Position numbers and translations under genes: made by a program. This document shows, piece after piece, positions 1 to 8,549 of a DNA stretch of 56,948 nucleotides (within the stretch, counting starts at the first letter, position 1; each line of letters starts with the position of its first letter). The stretch is from Cohnella laeviribosi DSM 21336 (GTDB lineage Bacteria > Bacillota > Bacilli > Paenibacillales > Paenibacillaceae): the NCBI RefSeq assembly GCF_000378425.1, contig NZ_KB899836.1, forward strand, positions 1 to 56,948, given 5' to 3'. The notes below the pieces were generated by a model. It did not search any database. It saw nothing but the letters and a program-made list of their open reading frames with translations, and was not told where the DNA came from.

Positions 1-175
1 CAAACAATTGGGATTTCTCACCGGTGGGAGCAAACTGCCTTCTCCAAGCCCGAATACTTCTTACCGGGATGTCCAGCTCCTTGGATACTTCAGCCGGGGT
101 TTTGCCGCTTTCTTGCATGTGCTTAACGGTTTGACGTTTAAACTCGTCGTCAAAATGTTGACGGATATCCCCCAT
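1..175 (-). CDS. IS3-family transposase OrfA, N-terminal part (cut by window edge)
   Basis: The minus strand from the ATG at 175 reads MGDIRQHFDDEFKRQTVKHM and continues open to the window edge, about 58 codons. It has the HTH_Tnp_1 pattern of IS3/IS911 OrfA proteins: an (F)DDEFK..TV start, then a helix-turn-helix around SKELDIPVRSIRAWRRQF. OrfA is the DNA-binding half of the OrfAB transposase; OrfB would lie beyond the edge. AGGT-rich sequence upstream of the ATG serves as ribosome binding site. The assignment rests on the HTH pattern; the exact IS3 subgroup cannot be decided from 58 residues. Confidence 0.75.
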   Translation of the reverse strand, partial: MGDIRQHFDDEFKRQTVKHMQESGKTPAEVSKELDIPVRSIRAWRRQFAPTGEKSQLF

Positions 176-247
176 GACACACCTCGACCTTTTGGTTGGT
201 TATATTGTACGGGCCGCTACTACGGCGTGTCCACTTTTTAGTCTACA
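1..247 (-). mobile_element. Terminal part of an IS3-like insertion sequence
   Basis: OrfA starts at 175. The 70 bases upstream contain no gene and end at about 247, where the minus strand reads TGTAGACTAAAAAGTGGACA; a TG dinucleotide at the tip is typical of IS3 termini. The element points away from murA and stops about 14 bases from a dispersed intergenic repeat (261-330), so it probably inserted into or beside that repeat. The other end is outside the window, so the boundary is an estimate. Confidence 0.5.
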
Positions 248-260
248 TGCAATTTTGCTT

Positions 261-330
261 GAATAACGGAATCAGTGTCCGGATTTCCTGGATTTCAGCC
301 GTTTTTTGACCCTATAACGGAACTGGGGTC
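261..330 (-). repeat. Dispersed 70-bp intergenic repeat, copy B
   Basis: Read on the minus strand, this segment aligns without gaps to plus-strand 29435-29504, 55 of 70 positions identical by my hand count. The best blocks are GGCTGAAATCC and CGGACAC.GATTCCG.TATTC. It lies between murA and the IS3-like element, outside any gene. Bases 331-515 beyond it hold no gene I can support. Confidence 0.7.
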
Positions 331-515
331 GGTCGGTCCCGGACGAACGCGCTTGCGTCCGAACCGGAAAACCAAAATGGCTCCTGCCGATACCGGCTCC
401 CGTTCGGAGAGTCAAGGCATCGGCAAGAGCCGCAAAGATCGTTATCGAATGAATAAGGACGTTGCCGGACGCGAAGCAAGCGGTCAGACGGCAGGCCGAC
501 GCCATCCGACGCCGT

Positions 516-1892
516 TTAAGCCAACGTCGGCTGTACGTGAATCAACGGCACTTCCGCCGCGCGCTCTTCCTTGGCGTACACCGCAGCCGGGCGGCGCGAC
601 ACTTGCTCCGCCGCTTGCTCCGCCACTTCTTTCGAGGATGGGGCCCGGTAAATATCCGCGCCCAGGGAAGCCAGCTTGCCGACGATGTCCATATAACCGC
701 GATCGATATGATGGACGCCGCTCACTTCCGTGACGCCTTCCGCCGCAAGCCCCGCACAGATCAGCGCCGCGCCGGCGCGCAGGTCGGTTGCGCACACCTT
801 TGCCCCTACGAGCTTCGCGCCGCCCTTCACGATCGCGGTGCGGCCTTCCACTTTGATATCGGCGCCCATTTTGACCAGTTCTTCGACATGCATGAAGCGG
901 TTCTCGAACACCGTTTCGGTCACGATGCTCGTGCCTTCGGCCACCAACAGCAGCGCCATCATCTGCGCCTGCATGTCGGTGGGGAAGCCCGGGTAAGGCA
1001 GCGTTTTGACGTCAACCGCCCGCAGCGGATGCCTCGCCGCGACGCGAATGCCGTTCTCGTCGCTTTCGACGGTTGCGCCCATCTCTTCAAGCTTGGCGAC
1101 GATCGGACCGAGGTGATCGCGAATCGCGCCCTCCACATAAACGTCTCCTCCCGTGATGGCCGCCGCAATCATGTACGTGCCGGCTTCCACCCGATCGGGA
1201 ATGACGGAATATTCGACTCCAGTCAGCTTTTCAACGCCTTCGATGCGGATGACGCCGGTCCCGGCTCCGCGAACCTTGGCGCCCATCGCGTTCAGGAAAT
1301 TCGCCAAGTCGACGATTTCCGGCTCCTTGGCGGCATTCTCGATGACCGTCGTGCCCGATGCGGTGGCCGCGGCCATCATGATGTTTTCCGTAGCGCCGAC
1401 GCTTGGGATATCCAGATAAATTTTCGCGCCTTTCAGCTTGCCGTCCACCTTGGCCTCGATCGAGCCTTGACCGAAACCGATCTCGGCGCCCATCGCCTCG
1501 AATCCCTTCAGATGCTGGTCGATCGGCCGCGTGCCGATGGCGCAGCCGCCGGGCAACGAAATCCGGACGCGTCCGAGGCGGGCAAGCAGCGGGCCCATCA
1601 CCAGGAAAGAGGCTCTCATTTTCCGAACCAGATCGTAAGGCGCATCGTAAGAGGACAGCCGTTCGGCGCGCAACTGCACGCTGCCGTTGTTTTGCTTCGC
1701 GTGAACCCCCAGAGCTCCGAGCACTTGCAGGATGTTGGCAACATCGTCCAAAACGGGCACGTCATGAATGACGCAAGAACCCTGTTCCGCAAGCAAGGAA
1801 GCGGCCAGGATCGGCAGGACAGAATTTTTAGCGCCGTGCACGCGAACCGTTCCCTTAAGGGGACGGCCGCCGCGGACGATGATTTTACTCAT
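516..1892 (-). CDS. murA: UDP-N-acetylglucosamine 1-carboxyvinyltransferase MurA
   Basis: Catalyses the first committed step of peptidoglycan synthesis, transfer of enolpyruvate from PEP to UDP-GlcNAc, in the cytoplasm. The KNS motif (Lys22) and the loop [14 protein letters not shown] with catalytic Cys117 are intact, so it should be of the fosfomycin-sensitive type. The protein has 458 residues, about 40 more than usual; the extra is a charged C-terminal tail after the normal end near GADIYR. The ATG at 1892 is preceded by GGAGGGACCACCC. A possible own promoter lies upstream (TATTAT at 1972-1967, minus). Synteny with ywzB matches the Bacillus ywm region, but spoIID, expected next, is not seen before the IS element. 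Confidence 0.96.
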   Translation of the reverse strand: MSKIIVRGGRPLKGTVRVHGAKNSVLPILAASLLAEQGSCVIHDVPVLDDVANILQVLGALGVHAKQNNGSVQLRAERLSSYDAPYDLVRKMRASFLVMGPLLARLGRVRISLPGGCAIGTRPIDQHLKGFEAMGAEIGFGQGSIEAKVDGKLKGAKIYLDIPSVGATENIMMAAATASGTTVIENAAKEPEIVDLANFLNAMGAKVRGAGTGVIRIEGVEKLTGVEYSVIPDRVEAGTYMIAAAITGGDVYVEGAIRDHLGPIVAKLEEMGATVESDENGIRVAARHPLRAVDVKTLPYPGFPTDMQAQMMALLLVAEGTSIVTETVFENRFMHVEELVKMGADIKVEGRTAIVKGGAKLVGAKVCATDLRAGAALICAGLAAEGVTEVSGVHHIDRGYMDIVGKLASLGADIYRAPSSKEVAEQAAEQVSRRPAAVYAKEERAAEVPLIHVQPTLA

Positions 1893-2121
1893 GGGTGGTC
1901 CCTCCGCGGGTTATAGAATCGTTCAGAATGGTTCATGTTGGTAGAAGTCCAAAAAACCCAATCTCCATAATACCATTGCCGATGCAAGCGGCACAAGCGG
2001 CAAATGATGCCAGGAAGTCCGCGGATTCGCCAGGGTTCTGCCCCGTTCGAATCCTATTTCGACGTATTATTCAGTGTGGTCATTCCAGATGGCCGTTATG
2101 CGGGCCAAAGGGTCGTTCGCT

Positions 2122-2376
2122 TCAAGACCGGAACAGCCACTTCAGCGATTCCGTCCAGCTCCAGTAATCCAAAACAAAACGGGCCAGCAGATGTCCGACG
2201 ATGACGGCAACGATTAACTGCAGCACGCGCGCGCGAGGGCTTTGCGGATGCCGGAACCACTGCTCCCACCGCACCTCCCGCAGCAAAAACCACGATACCG
2301 CAATCAAGCCGAGCGTCACGAAAATCGAAAACAACCCGTTCCAGCCAATCGAATAAAATGCGTTGGTCGCGTCCAT
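2122..2376 (-). CDS. ywzB: DUF1146 family membrane protein (YwzB-like)
   Basis: An 84-residue protein with two hydrophobic segments, one around GLFSIFVTLGLIAVSWFLL and one around VLQLIVAVIVGHLLARFVL, separated by a basic and aromatic loop. Size, topology and position just upstream of murA match the DUF1146/YwzB family found between atpC and murAA in Bacillus; the family has no established function. GGGAGG lies 11 bases before the ATG. It starts 18 bases after the protease gene on the same strand and could be cotranscribed with it. YwmB, normally next in Bacillus, is absent; the 229 bases before murA hold no gene I can support. Confidence 0.85.
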   Translation of the reverse strand: MDATNAFYSIGWNGLFSIFVTLGLIAVSWFLLREVRWEQWFRHPQSPRARVLQLIVAVIVGHLLARFVLDYWSWTESLKWLFRS

Positions 2377-2394
2377 AACGGGTTAGCCTCCCTG

Positions 2395-5091
2395 TCACAG
2401 AAGTCTTGCCATCAAGGCTGCCCACTCCGCCCGGCTGACGGGCCGGTCGGGCCGGAACGTGCCGTCCGGGAACCCGGACAGCCAGCCTTTTTGCACAAGC
2501 GCTTCCGCGGCCGCAGCCGCAAAATGGTTCGGCGGCAAATCGGCGAACGGCCGTTTCGGGGACGAGGGTTCGGCAAGCCCTGCCGCCCGGGCGAACAGAA
2601 CGACCGCTTCCGCGCGCGTAATGTACCGGTCGGGCTCGAACTTCCGGCCTGCGGCCCAGCCAAGCCAGCCCGCCGAATCCGCCTGCACGATGGCGCCATA
2701 CGCCCAGTTGCCTTTGTTCAAATCGGCAAACCTGGAGGCCGCCTTCCGGCTTTCCTCAGGCTTGAACGCGCGAACCGCGATCGCCGTCGCTTCGGCACGG
2801 GTCAACTGGCGATTCGGCCGGAACGTGCCGTCGACGTAACCGGACATCCAGCCCGCTTTCGAGACCGCCGCGATCTGTTGCTCCGCCCAATGCCCCGCGG
2901 TATCCAGGTAAATCGAACTTGCGGGTTCGCTCTGCACAGCCAGCCGATAGAACGAATCGCGGTATGCGCCGTCGGCGGCAAGCGCCACGTAATACGTGCC
3001 GGGCTCCGTAACCCTTTCGGCGCGAATGGAGGAGGTCCCGTCGCGATTGCTCCACGTGCCGATCGGCGAAAGCTTTTTGTCCGTCAGCTTCATCGTCACC
3101 GATGCGGCATCGGGAAGTTGGTCAAGCTGCAGGCGCACGACGGAACGCTCGCGGACCTCGAATTTGTACCAGTCCACATCTCCCTTGGTTCCGAACAATC
3201 CTTTGCGCGCCTCCTTCGCATTCAGGACGAGCGGCGTTGCGGTAAGCGCGCTGTCGTTCGGTTCGTTGGGATCTTCGTTAGGGATAATATATTCCAGATC
3301 GACCGTATACGTCCCGATGACAGGTTCGGGCTTGCCTGAAATGGCGTTACGGATGTTTATGTAATATTTCCCTTCCGCATTCGGTATCGTTAGCTCTTCG
3401 CCGTCGCCGTTGCCGTTGACGTCCCTCTCTTGGGGCGATTTGCCGGCCTTTTGCACCGTGACGGCGAGATCGATCCGGGTTGTGTCCGTGCTCGCTTTAA
3501 TCTTTAGAGTGCCCGGTTTGGGCAAATCCACTACGGTCCAATCTTCGTCGCCCTTCTCGTGAAACGTTCCCGTCCACCGCTGGCTGCGGGGCGGAAGCGT
3601 ATAAGCCGTCAGCATCGAGCCGTTCGGCTCCATCGCATCCGGCGCCATGCGGAATCCCGACACCATGCGGTACCGCCGGAGGCTGTCCGCCGGATCGGAC
3701 GGCGAAGCGAGCAGATAATACGTTCCTTTGGCGACGGGCCACTGCATGGCGGAAACGCCGGAAACGCCGGGAGCTACCGCCTTGGCCGAATCGGCCGGAT
3801 ACAGCCGCAGGCTGGAAGAAGCACGGGCCGCTTCGCTTTCGAACGCAATCTCGAGCGTTCCGCTGTAAGGAACGTCCACCGCGTACCAATCGTTGTCCGC
3901 ACGGCCGGACCAGGCCGCCGAAATTTCCGAACCGACCGGAAAGACGGACGCCGTCCCTTTCGCGTCGTTCGGCTCGCGCCAGTCCTCCGCGTCGTCCGCG
4001 GCAAGCGCCGCATCCGCCCGCACAAGCCCGTATCCGGTTTCCCGGTCCCATCCTTTCGCCCCGATGTCCTGCGCCGTCCGCCGGAGCGTCTCCCGAATCC
4101 GGGCCGGCGTCCAGTCCGGATGGGCCGCGCGCAGCATGGCCGCGACACCCGCCACCTGGGGCGCCGCCATCGAGGTGCCCTCCATGACCGTCACGCCGCC
4201 GCCCGGCTGCAGCGCCTCCACGCGCCACACCGCCGACAGGTCGACCTCCGGCCCCGCGGTTGAAGCCGACTCGTGCCTTTTGCCGTCGGTTCCGGCTACG
4301 GCCAGCACGGTCGGATAAGCCGCCGGATAGGATACCGCCGCTTTCTCTCCGTATTGTTCGGCGTCGTTGCCGCTGGCGGCCACCAGAAGCACGCCCTTGG
4401 ACTCGGCGTAGGCGGCCGCCTCTCTCATTTCGGGAATATCCCGCTGCAAGCCCAAAGAAAGCACGACAATGTCGGCCCCATGATCGACCGCATAGCGGAT
4501 GCCGCGGATCAGCTTCGTCTCGTCGCCCGACCCGTTCCGGTCGAGCGCCTTGACGGGCATGATTTTCATATTCCAGGAGGCTTTGGCGGACTCGTTTCGG
4601 CCTGCTTCCGCAAACCTGGCAATAATGCCCGCCACCGCGGTCCCGTGCCCGTTGTCGTCCTGCGGCGGCTTGCGCTCGTTGACGAGGTTGACGCCCTCGG
4701 TCAAATACGGAGCCAGCTCGGGATTCTTCAGGTCCACGCCCGTATCGACAATCGCGATCGTGCCTTCGGCGTCGCGCTGAAGCAGTCGCCAGGCTTTCGG
4801 AACGCCGATCGTCTCCGCAAAATCGGACCCGGCGGCTTGAGCCGCTCCGGATTGAACCACTCTAAAAGATTCGGATCGAACATCCGCATTCGGTACGTCG
4901 GCGACCCCTTTTGCGGCAATGCCCGCTTGTTCGGTTCCGGGCGAGCCTGCCGAGGCCTCCGGGAACCCCGCTGCCGCGCCAAACAGCGCTCCGCCCGCCA
5001 CCAGCGCGCAGCCAACCCATCCCGCAACCGTGCGCGTTGCGCTCCGTTCTTTTCGTTTATCTCTTGTCATTCGGAACATTCGAAAGATCAT
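2395..5091 (-). CDS. S8 subtilisin-like protease with PPC-type and SLH domains
   Basis: A secreted, cell-surface serine protease of about 898 residues. A basic N-terminus and hydrophobic stretch ending ASA form a signal peptide. The subtilisin domain carries the full triad: Asp in IVDTGVD (about 116), His in NGHGTAVAG (about 149) and Ser in GTSMAAPQVAG (about 307). Three EPN(D/G)-initiated beta domains of the prepeptidase C-terminal type follow. Three SLH repeats finish the protein (about 725-898; GYVDGTFRPNRQLTRAEA and GFPDGTFRPDRPVSRAEW), which should bind pyruvylated wall polymer. The frame opens with GTG at 5103, but AAAGGTG at nine bases favours the ATG at 5091. It sits unexpectedly between nuo and ywzB-murA. 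Confidence 0.92.
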   Translation of the reverse strand: MIFRMFRMTRDKRKERSATRTVAGWVGCALVAGGALFGAAAGFPEASAGSPGTEQAGIAAKGVADVPNADVRSESFRVVQSGAAQAAGSDFAETIGVPKAWRLLQRDAEGTIAIVDTGVDLKNPELAPYLTEGVNLVNERKPPQDDNGHGTAVAGIIARFAEAGRNESAKASWNMKIMPVKALDRNGSGDETKLIRGIRYAVDHGADIVVLSLGLQRDIPEMREAAAYAESKGVLLVAASGNDAEQYGEKAAVSYPAAYPTVLAVAGTDGKRHESASTAGPEVDLSAVWRVEALQPGGGVTVMEGTSMAAPQVAGVAAMLRAAHPDWTPARIRETLRRTAQDIGAKGWDRETGYGLVRADAALAADDAEDWREPNDAKGTASVFPVGSEISAAWSGRADNDWYAVDVPYSGTLEIAFESEAARASSSLRLYPADSAKAVAPGVSGVSAMQWPVAKGTYYLLASPSDPADSLRRYRMVSGFRMAPDAMEPNGSMLTAYTLPPRSQRWTGTFHEKGDEDWTVVDLPKPGTLKIKASTDTTRIDLAVTVQKAGKSPQERDVNGNGDGEELTIPNAEGKYYINIRNAISGKPEPVIGTYTVDLEYIIPNEDPNEPNDSALTATPLVLNAKEARKGLFGTKGDVDWYKFEVRERSVVRLQLDQLPDAASVTMKLTDKKLSPIGTWSNRDGTSSIRAERVTEPGTYYVALAADGAYRDSFYRLAVQSEPASSIYLDTAGHWAEQQIAAVSKAGWMSGYVDGTFRPNRQLTRAEATAIAVRAFKPEESRKAASRFADLNKGNWAYGAIVQADSAGWLGWAAGRKFEPDRYITRAEAVVLFARAAGLAEPSSPKRPFADLPPNHFAAAAAEALVQKGWLSGFPDGTFRPDRPVSRAEWAALMARLL

Positions 5092-5297
5092 GGCCGTCCG
5101 CACCTTTGTCTTTAGATCTGGTTGTGCGCGGTTGTGCGCGGAATATCAAATTTCCGCATAGTCGCCGACAAGGCCGATCGGCCTCGCAACGCAAATCCTG
5201 CCAAATTACTATGTTCGATACCGCCCAACGTTTCCCTGCACGCATCGAAAAATCGGGACTTTTGTCGTGATTTGCGATCATCGGGCGTCCCCAAAAC

Positions 5298-5328
5298 AAA
5301 AAAACCGGGCTAGCCGCAAGCCGCCCGA
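5298..5328 (-). terminator. Intrinsic terminator of the nuo operon
   Basis: On the minus strand a GC-rich hairpin (CGGGC ... GCCCG) is followed by a run of seven T, 64 bases after the nuoN stop. The rest of 5104-5391 has no gene; it includes a duplicated GGTTGTGCGC decamer at about 5121-5141. Confidence 0.8.
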
Positions 5329-5391
5329 TTCCTTGTCCGCACTTCCAAAACAGGTTCAATCCACGCACCGAAAAAACTTTACCCCGCCGCA

Positions 5392-6933
5392 TCAGCCCGT
5401 CAGCATATCCGCCCCGATCGAGAATAGGCCGTCGATCCAATCCAGCACCGGCCTCGGCAGCACGCCGAGCGCAAGCGTCGCCGCCGCGCACAGCCAGATG
5501 ACGATGCCCGCCGGCACCGGCACGCGCACGGCAGGCTCCTCTGCGCCCGCGCGCATGTACATCTGGCGGATGATTTTAAAGTAGACGTAGTAGGATACGG
5601 CGGTCGCGGCCAGCATGAAAGCGCCCAGCCAGTACGCTTTGGTCTGCACCGTCCCGAACAGGATGAACAGCTTGCCGAAAAATCCGCCCGTAACCGGCAG
5701 ACCCGCCAGCGAGCACAGCAGCACCGTCATCGCCCCCGCCGTCCAGGGAGCGCGATGGTACAGCCCCGCGAAGGCGGACAGCTCTTCCTTCCCCGAAGCG
5801 CGGGAGACGACGGTCAGCACCGCGAACGCCCCGACGTTCATAAACGCGTAGGCCAGCAGGTAATACAGAAACTCCGGAAAAAAGGACGCGTGCAAAATCG
5901 TCGTGTCCAGCGCCAGCGGCACAAGCAGAATACCCGCGTTGGCGACGCCGGACAAGGCTAGCAGCCGCTTGGCGTTCCGCTGGCGCAGCGCCCCGGCCGT
6001 GCCGACCGCGATCGCCGCGGCCGCCAGCGCGGCCAGCGCCAGCGAGACGTCTTCGCGCAATGCGGCCGCTTCCGCATCCGCAAGAAAGACCGTTCTGACG
6101 AAAATCCGGTACAGCATGGCAAACGCCGCCCCTTTCGCCACGACGGCCAGAAATGACGTCACCGGCGTCGGGGCGCCCTCGTAAACGTCCGGAGCCCAGG
6201 CATGGAACGGCGCCAAAGCGAGCTTGAGCGCGAACCCGACGATCATCAGAAAGAAGGCGACGTAAACCAGCGCCCGGTAGTCCGCAACCGCTTGTTCCAA
6301 TCCGCGGGAGATGCCGGCCAATCCCGTCGAGCCGGTCACGCCGTACAAGAACGACATGCCGTACAGGATAAAAGCCGAGGCGGTTCCGCCCGTCACGACG
6401 TATTTGAAGGCGGCTTCGCCCGCAAGCCCGCTCCTTTTGCGCGCGCCCACGAGCGCGTAGGAGGAGACGCCGAGCAGCTCCAAACCGACAAACAGCGTGA
6501 TCAAATCGCCCGAGGAGGCCATCATCATTGCGCCGGTTACAGCCGGGAGCACAAGATAATAGAACTCCCCTTTGATCGGAATTTCGTCTTTGCGGATGGT
6601 GCCCAGCGAAGCCAGCACGATCAGAGCCGTCGCGCCGAGAAACGCAAGCTTCAGCAGATTGCCGAAGTCGTCGATCAGGTAACTGCCGTACAGCAAGTCG
6701 CGCACGGCAGGCTCCCCGGCCAGCTCCGACCGGCGAAGATCGCAAATGTGCCAGCTGACGAACAAAGCCGCGACCGCAAGCCCGAGCAGCGTCCCCCAAC
6801 CGATCCAGTCCCGGTTCACCCGGTCGGGCAGCATGAGATCCAATACGGCCAGCGCCAGGGCAAAGCCGACAAGCGCAAGCTCAGGGGCAAGGTACCAGGC
6901 GTCGCTCCAGGTCAACGTGTGAAAAACGATCAT
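5392..6933 (-). CDS. nuoN: NADH-quinone oxidoreductase subunit N
   Basis: Antiporter-like membrane subunit of complex I (513 residues, about 14 transmembrane segments) that takes part in proton pumping. The family core is visible as KLALAPFHAWAPDVYEGAPTPVTSFLAVVAKGAA, with conserved lysine and histidine in broken helices, plus GLELLGVSSYALVG. It is the last gene of the operon, three bases after nuoM, with a GGGGGG ribosome binding site before the ATG, and is followed by a strong terminator. Confidence 0.96.
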   Translation of the reverse strand: MIVFHTLTWSDAWYLAPELALVGFALALAVLDLMLPDRVNRDWIGWGTLLGLAVAALFVSWHICDLRRSELAGEPAVRDLLYGSYLIDDFGNLLKLAFLGATALIVLASLGTIRKDEIPIKGEFYYLVLPAVTGAMMMASSGDLITLFVGLELLGVSSYALVGARKRSGLAGEAAFKYVVTGGTASAFILYGMSFLYGVTGSTGLAGISRGLEQAVADYRALVYVAFFLMIVGFALKLALAPFHAWAPDVYEGAPTPVTSFLAVVAKGAAFAMLYRIFVRTVFLADAEAAALREDVSLALAALAAAAIAVGTAGALRQRNAKRLLALSGVANAGILLVPLALDTTILHASFFPEFLYYLLAYAFMNVGAFAVLTVVSRASGKEELSAFAGLYHRAPWTAGAMTVLLCSLAGLPVTGGFFGKLFILFGTVQTKAYWLGAFMLAATAVSYYVYFKIIRQMYMRAGAEEPAVRVPVPAGIVIWLCAAATLALGVLPRPVLDWIDGLFSIGADMLTG

Positions 6934-6936
6934 CGG

Positions 6937-8547
6937 TCAGCCCCCCGCCCTCGTCTGAAGTTCCCTGAGCAGCCCGGCAAACCCATGCTCCATCAGATCG
7001 GTCAAAAGCGACGGATACACGCCGAGCAGGACGATCAGTCCGGTGAGCGCCACCATCGGCAGCGCCTCGGTAAACCGGGCTTCCTTCAAGCCGGCAAACC
7101 GCGCCGGCAGCGGACCATACGCGATCGCCAGCACGCTGCGCAGAACGTAGACGGCGGCAAGCAGCACGCCAAGCACGCCGAGAACGGTCGGCCAGCGCAT
7201 CGTGGCGAACAGGCCGAGAAAAGCCAGAAGCTCGCCGACAAAGCCGGACAAGCCCGGCAATCCCAAAGCCGCCAGCCCCGCCGTCAGCAAAATGCCGGAC
7301 GTGAACGGCAGGCTGCGCGCAAGCCCGCCAAGCTCCGTAAGCCGCGTCGTGCCCGTCCGCTCCTGCAGGCTGCCTACGACAAGGAACAGGAGCGCCGAGA
7401 TCAGCCCGTGCGAAACCGATTGGAACAGCGCCCCGGCGAAGCCGATCTCGCTTAGCGAGGCGAGGCCGAGCAGGACGATGCCCATGTGGCTGATGCTGGA
7501 ATAGGCCAGCACCAGCTTGAACTCCTTCTGCACGCAGGCGAGGATCGCTCCGTACAAGACGTTGATCACGCCGAGCGCGGCGATCGCGGGCGCCGCGGCT
7601 TCCAACTGCGCCGGCAGGAGAAAGCCCGCAAAGCGGATCAGCCCGTATACGCCCATTTTCAGCAGCACCCCGGCATGAATCATCACGACCGGCGGCGGGG
7701 CTTCCGCATGAACCCGCAGCATCCACGCATGAAGCGGAAAGATCGGCACTTTGATGCCGAACGCGACAAGCAGCAGCACAAAGACGCTCCACTTCAGGCC
7801 GCCGGTAAAAGACAGCGCGCCGCCGGCGTTTGCCGCCGCGTTCGGATCGGACAGATTGGCGAGCATGACGTCATAATTGCCGCTGTACGTCAGGATCGTG
7901 CCGTCCGCCGTCTCGTCGGCGCGAAAGCCCAGCGTGGCGACCAGCAGCAGAAAGGCCAGCAGCATAACCGCCGAGCCCAGCCCGTTGTAGACGAGGAAGC
8001 GGTTCGCCGCTTTTTCCCGGCCGTAATCCCCCCAAATGCCGATCAGAAAAAACATCGGAATCAGCGTCAGCTCGAAAAAAATAAAAAACAGTCCCGCATC
8101 GCGCGCGAGAAACACGCCGTACATGCCCGTTTGCAGCAGAAGAAGCAGCGCATAATACGCTTTGCGGCGCTTGCGGATGTGCACCGAGCCGAGCGCGGCC
8201 ATAAGCGACACGGCGCCCGTCAGCAGCACGAGCGGCAGCGAGATGCCGTCGACGCCCAGATGGTAATCGAAGGCCAGCCGGTATGAGACGACGCCCTGAT
8301 CCCTCAGGCCCGCTTCCAGGTTCAGCGGGATCGACAGCCAAGCGGCGCGCTCCTCGTATTTGGCCCCGCCGAACGCCGGCTGGTAGTCCGCGTACAGCCA
8401 AACGGCGAAGAGCAAGGACAGCCCCGTGAACACAATCGCCGAAATCCGGGCCAGCCGCCCCCTGTCTTTCGGCAGCAGAAGAAGCATCAGCGCGCCGGCG
8501 AGCGGGATCAGCACGATGAACGACAAAATCGGCACGTTGTCCGGCAT
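6937..8547 (-). CDS. nuoM: NADH-quinone oxidoreductase subunit M
   Basis: Second antiporter-like proton-pumping subunit of complex I, 536 residues. Diagnostic segments include FFELTLIPMFFLIGIWG, with the conserved glutamate of TM5, and KVPIFPLHAWMLRVHAEAPPPVVMIHAGVLLKMGVYG. A GTG at 8550 overlaps the nuoL stop, but the ATG at 8547 has AGGAGG at eight bases and is the better start. The tight packing with nuoL and nuoN indicates translational coupling. Confidence 0.96.
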   Translation of the reverse strand: MPDNVPILSFIVLIPLAGALMLLLLPKDRGRLARISAIVFTGLSLLFAVWLYADYQPAFGGAKYEERAAWLSIPLNLEAGLRDQGVVSYRLAFDYHLGVDGISLPLVLLTGAVSLMAALGSVHIRKRRKAYYALLLLLQTGMYGVFLARDAGLFFIFFELTLIPMFFLIGIWGDYGREKAANRFLVYNGLGSAVMLLAFLLLVATLGFRADETADGTILTYSGNYDVMLANLSDPNAAANAGGALSFTGGLKWSVFVLLLVAFGIKVPIFPLHAWMLRVHAEAPPPVVMIHAGVLLKMGVYGLIRFAGFLLPAQLEAAAPAIAALGVINVLYGAILACVQKEFKLVLAYSSISHMGIVLLGLASLSEIGFAGALFQSVSHGLISALLFLVVGSLQERTGTTRLTELGGLARSLPFTSGILLTAGLAALGLPGLSGFVGELLAFLGLFATMRWPTVLGVLGVLLAAVYVLRSVLAIAYGPLPARFAGLKEARFTEALPMVALTGLIVLLGVYPSLLTDLMEHGFAGLLRELQTRAGG

Positions 8548-8549
8548 CA

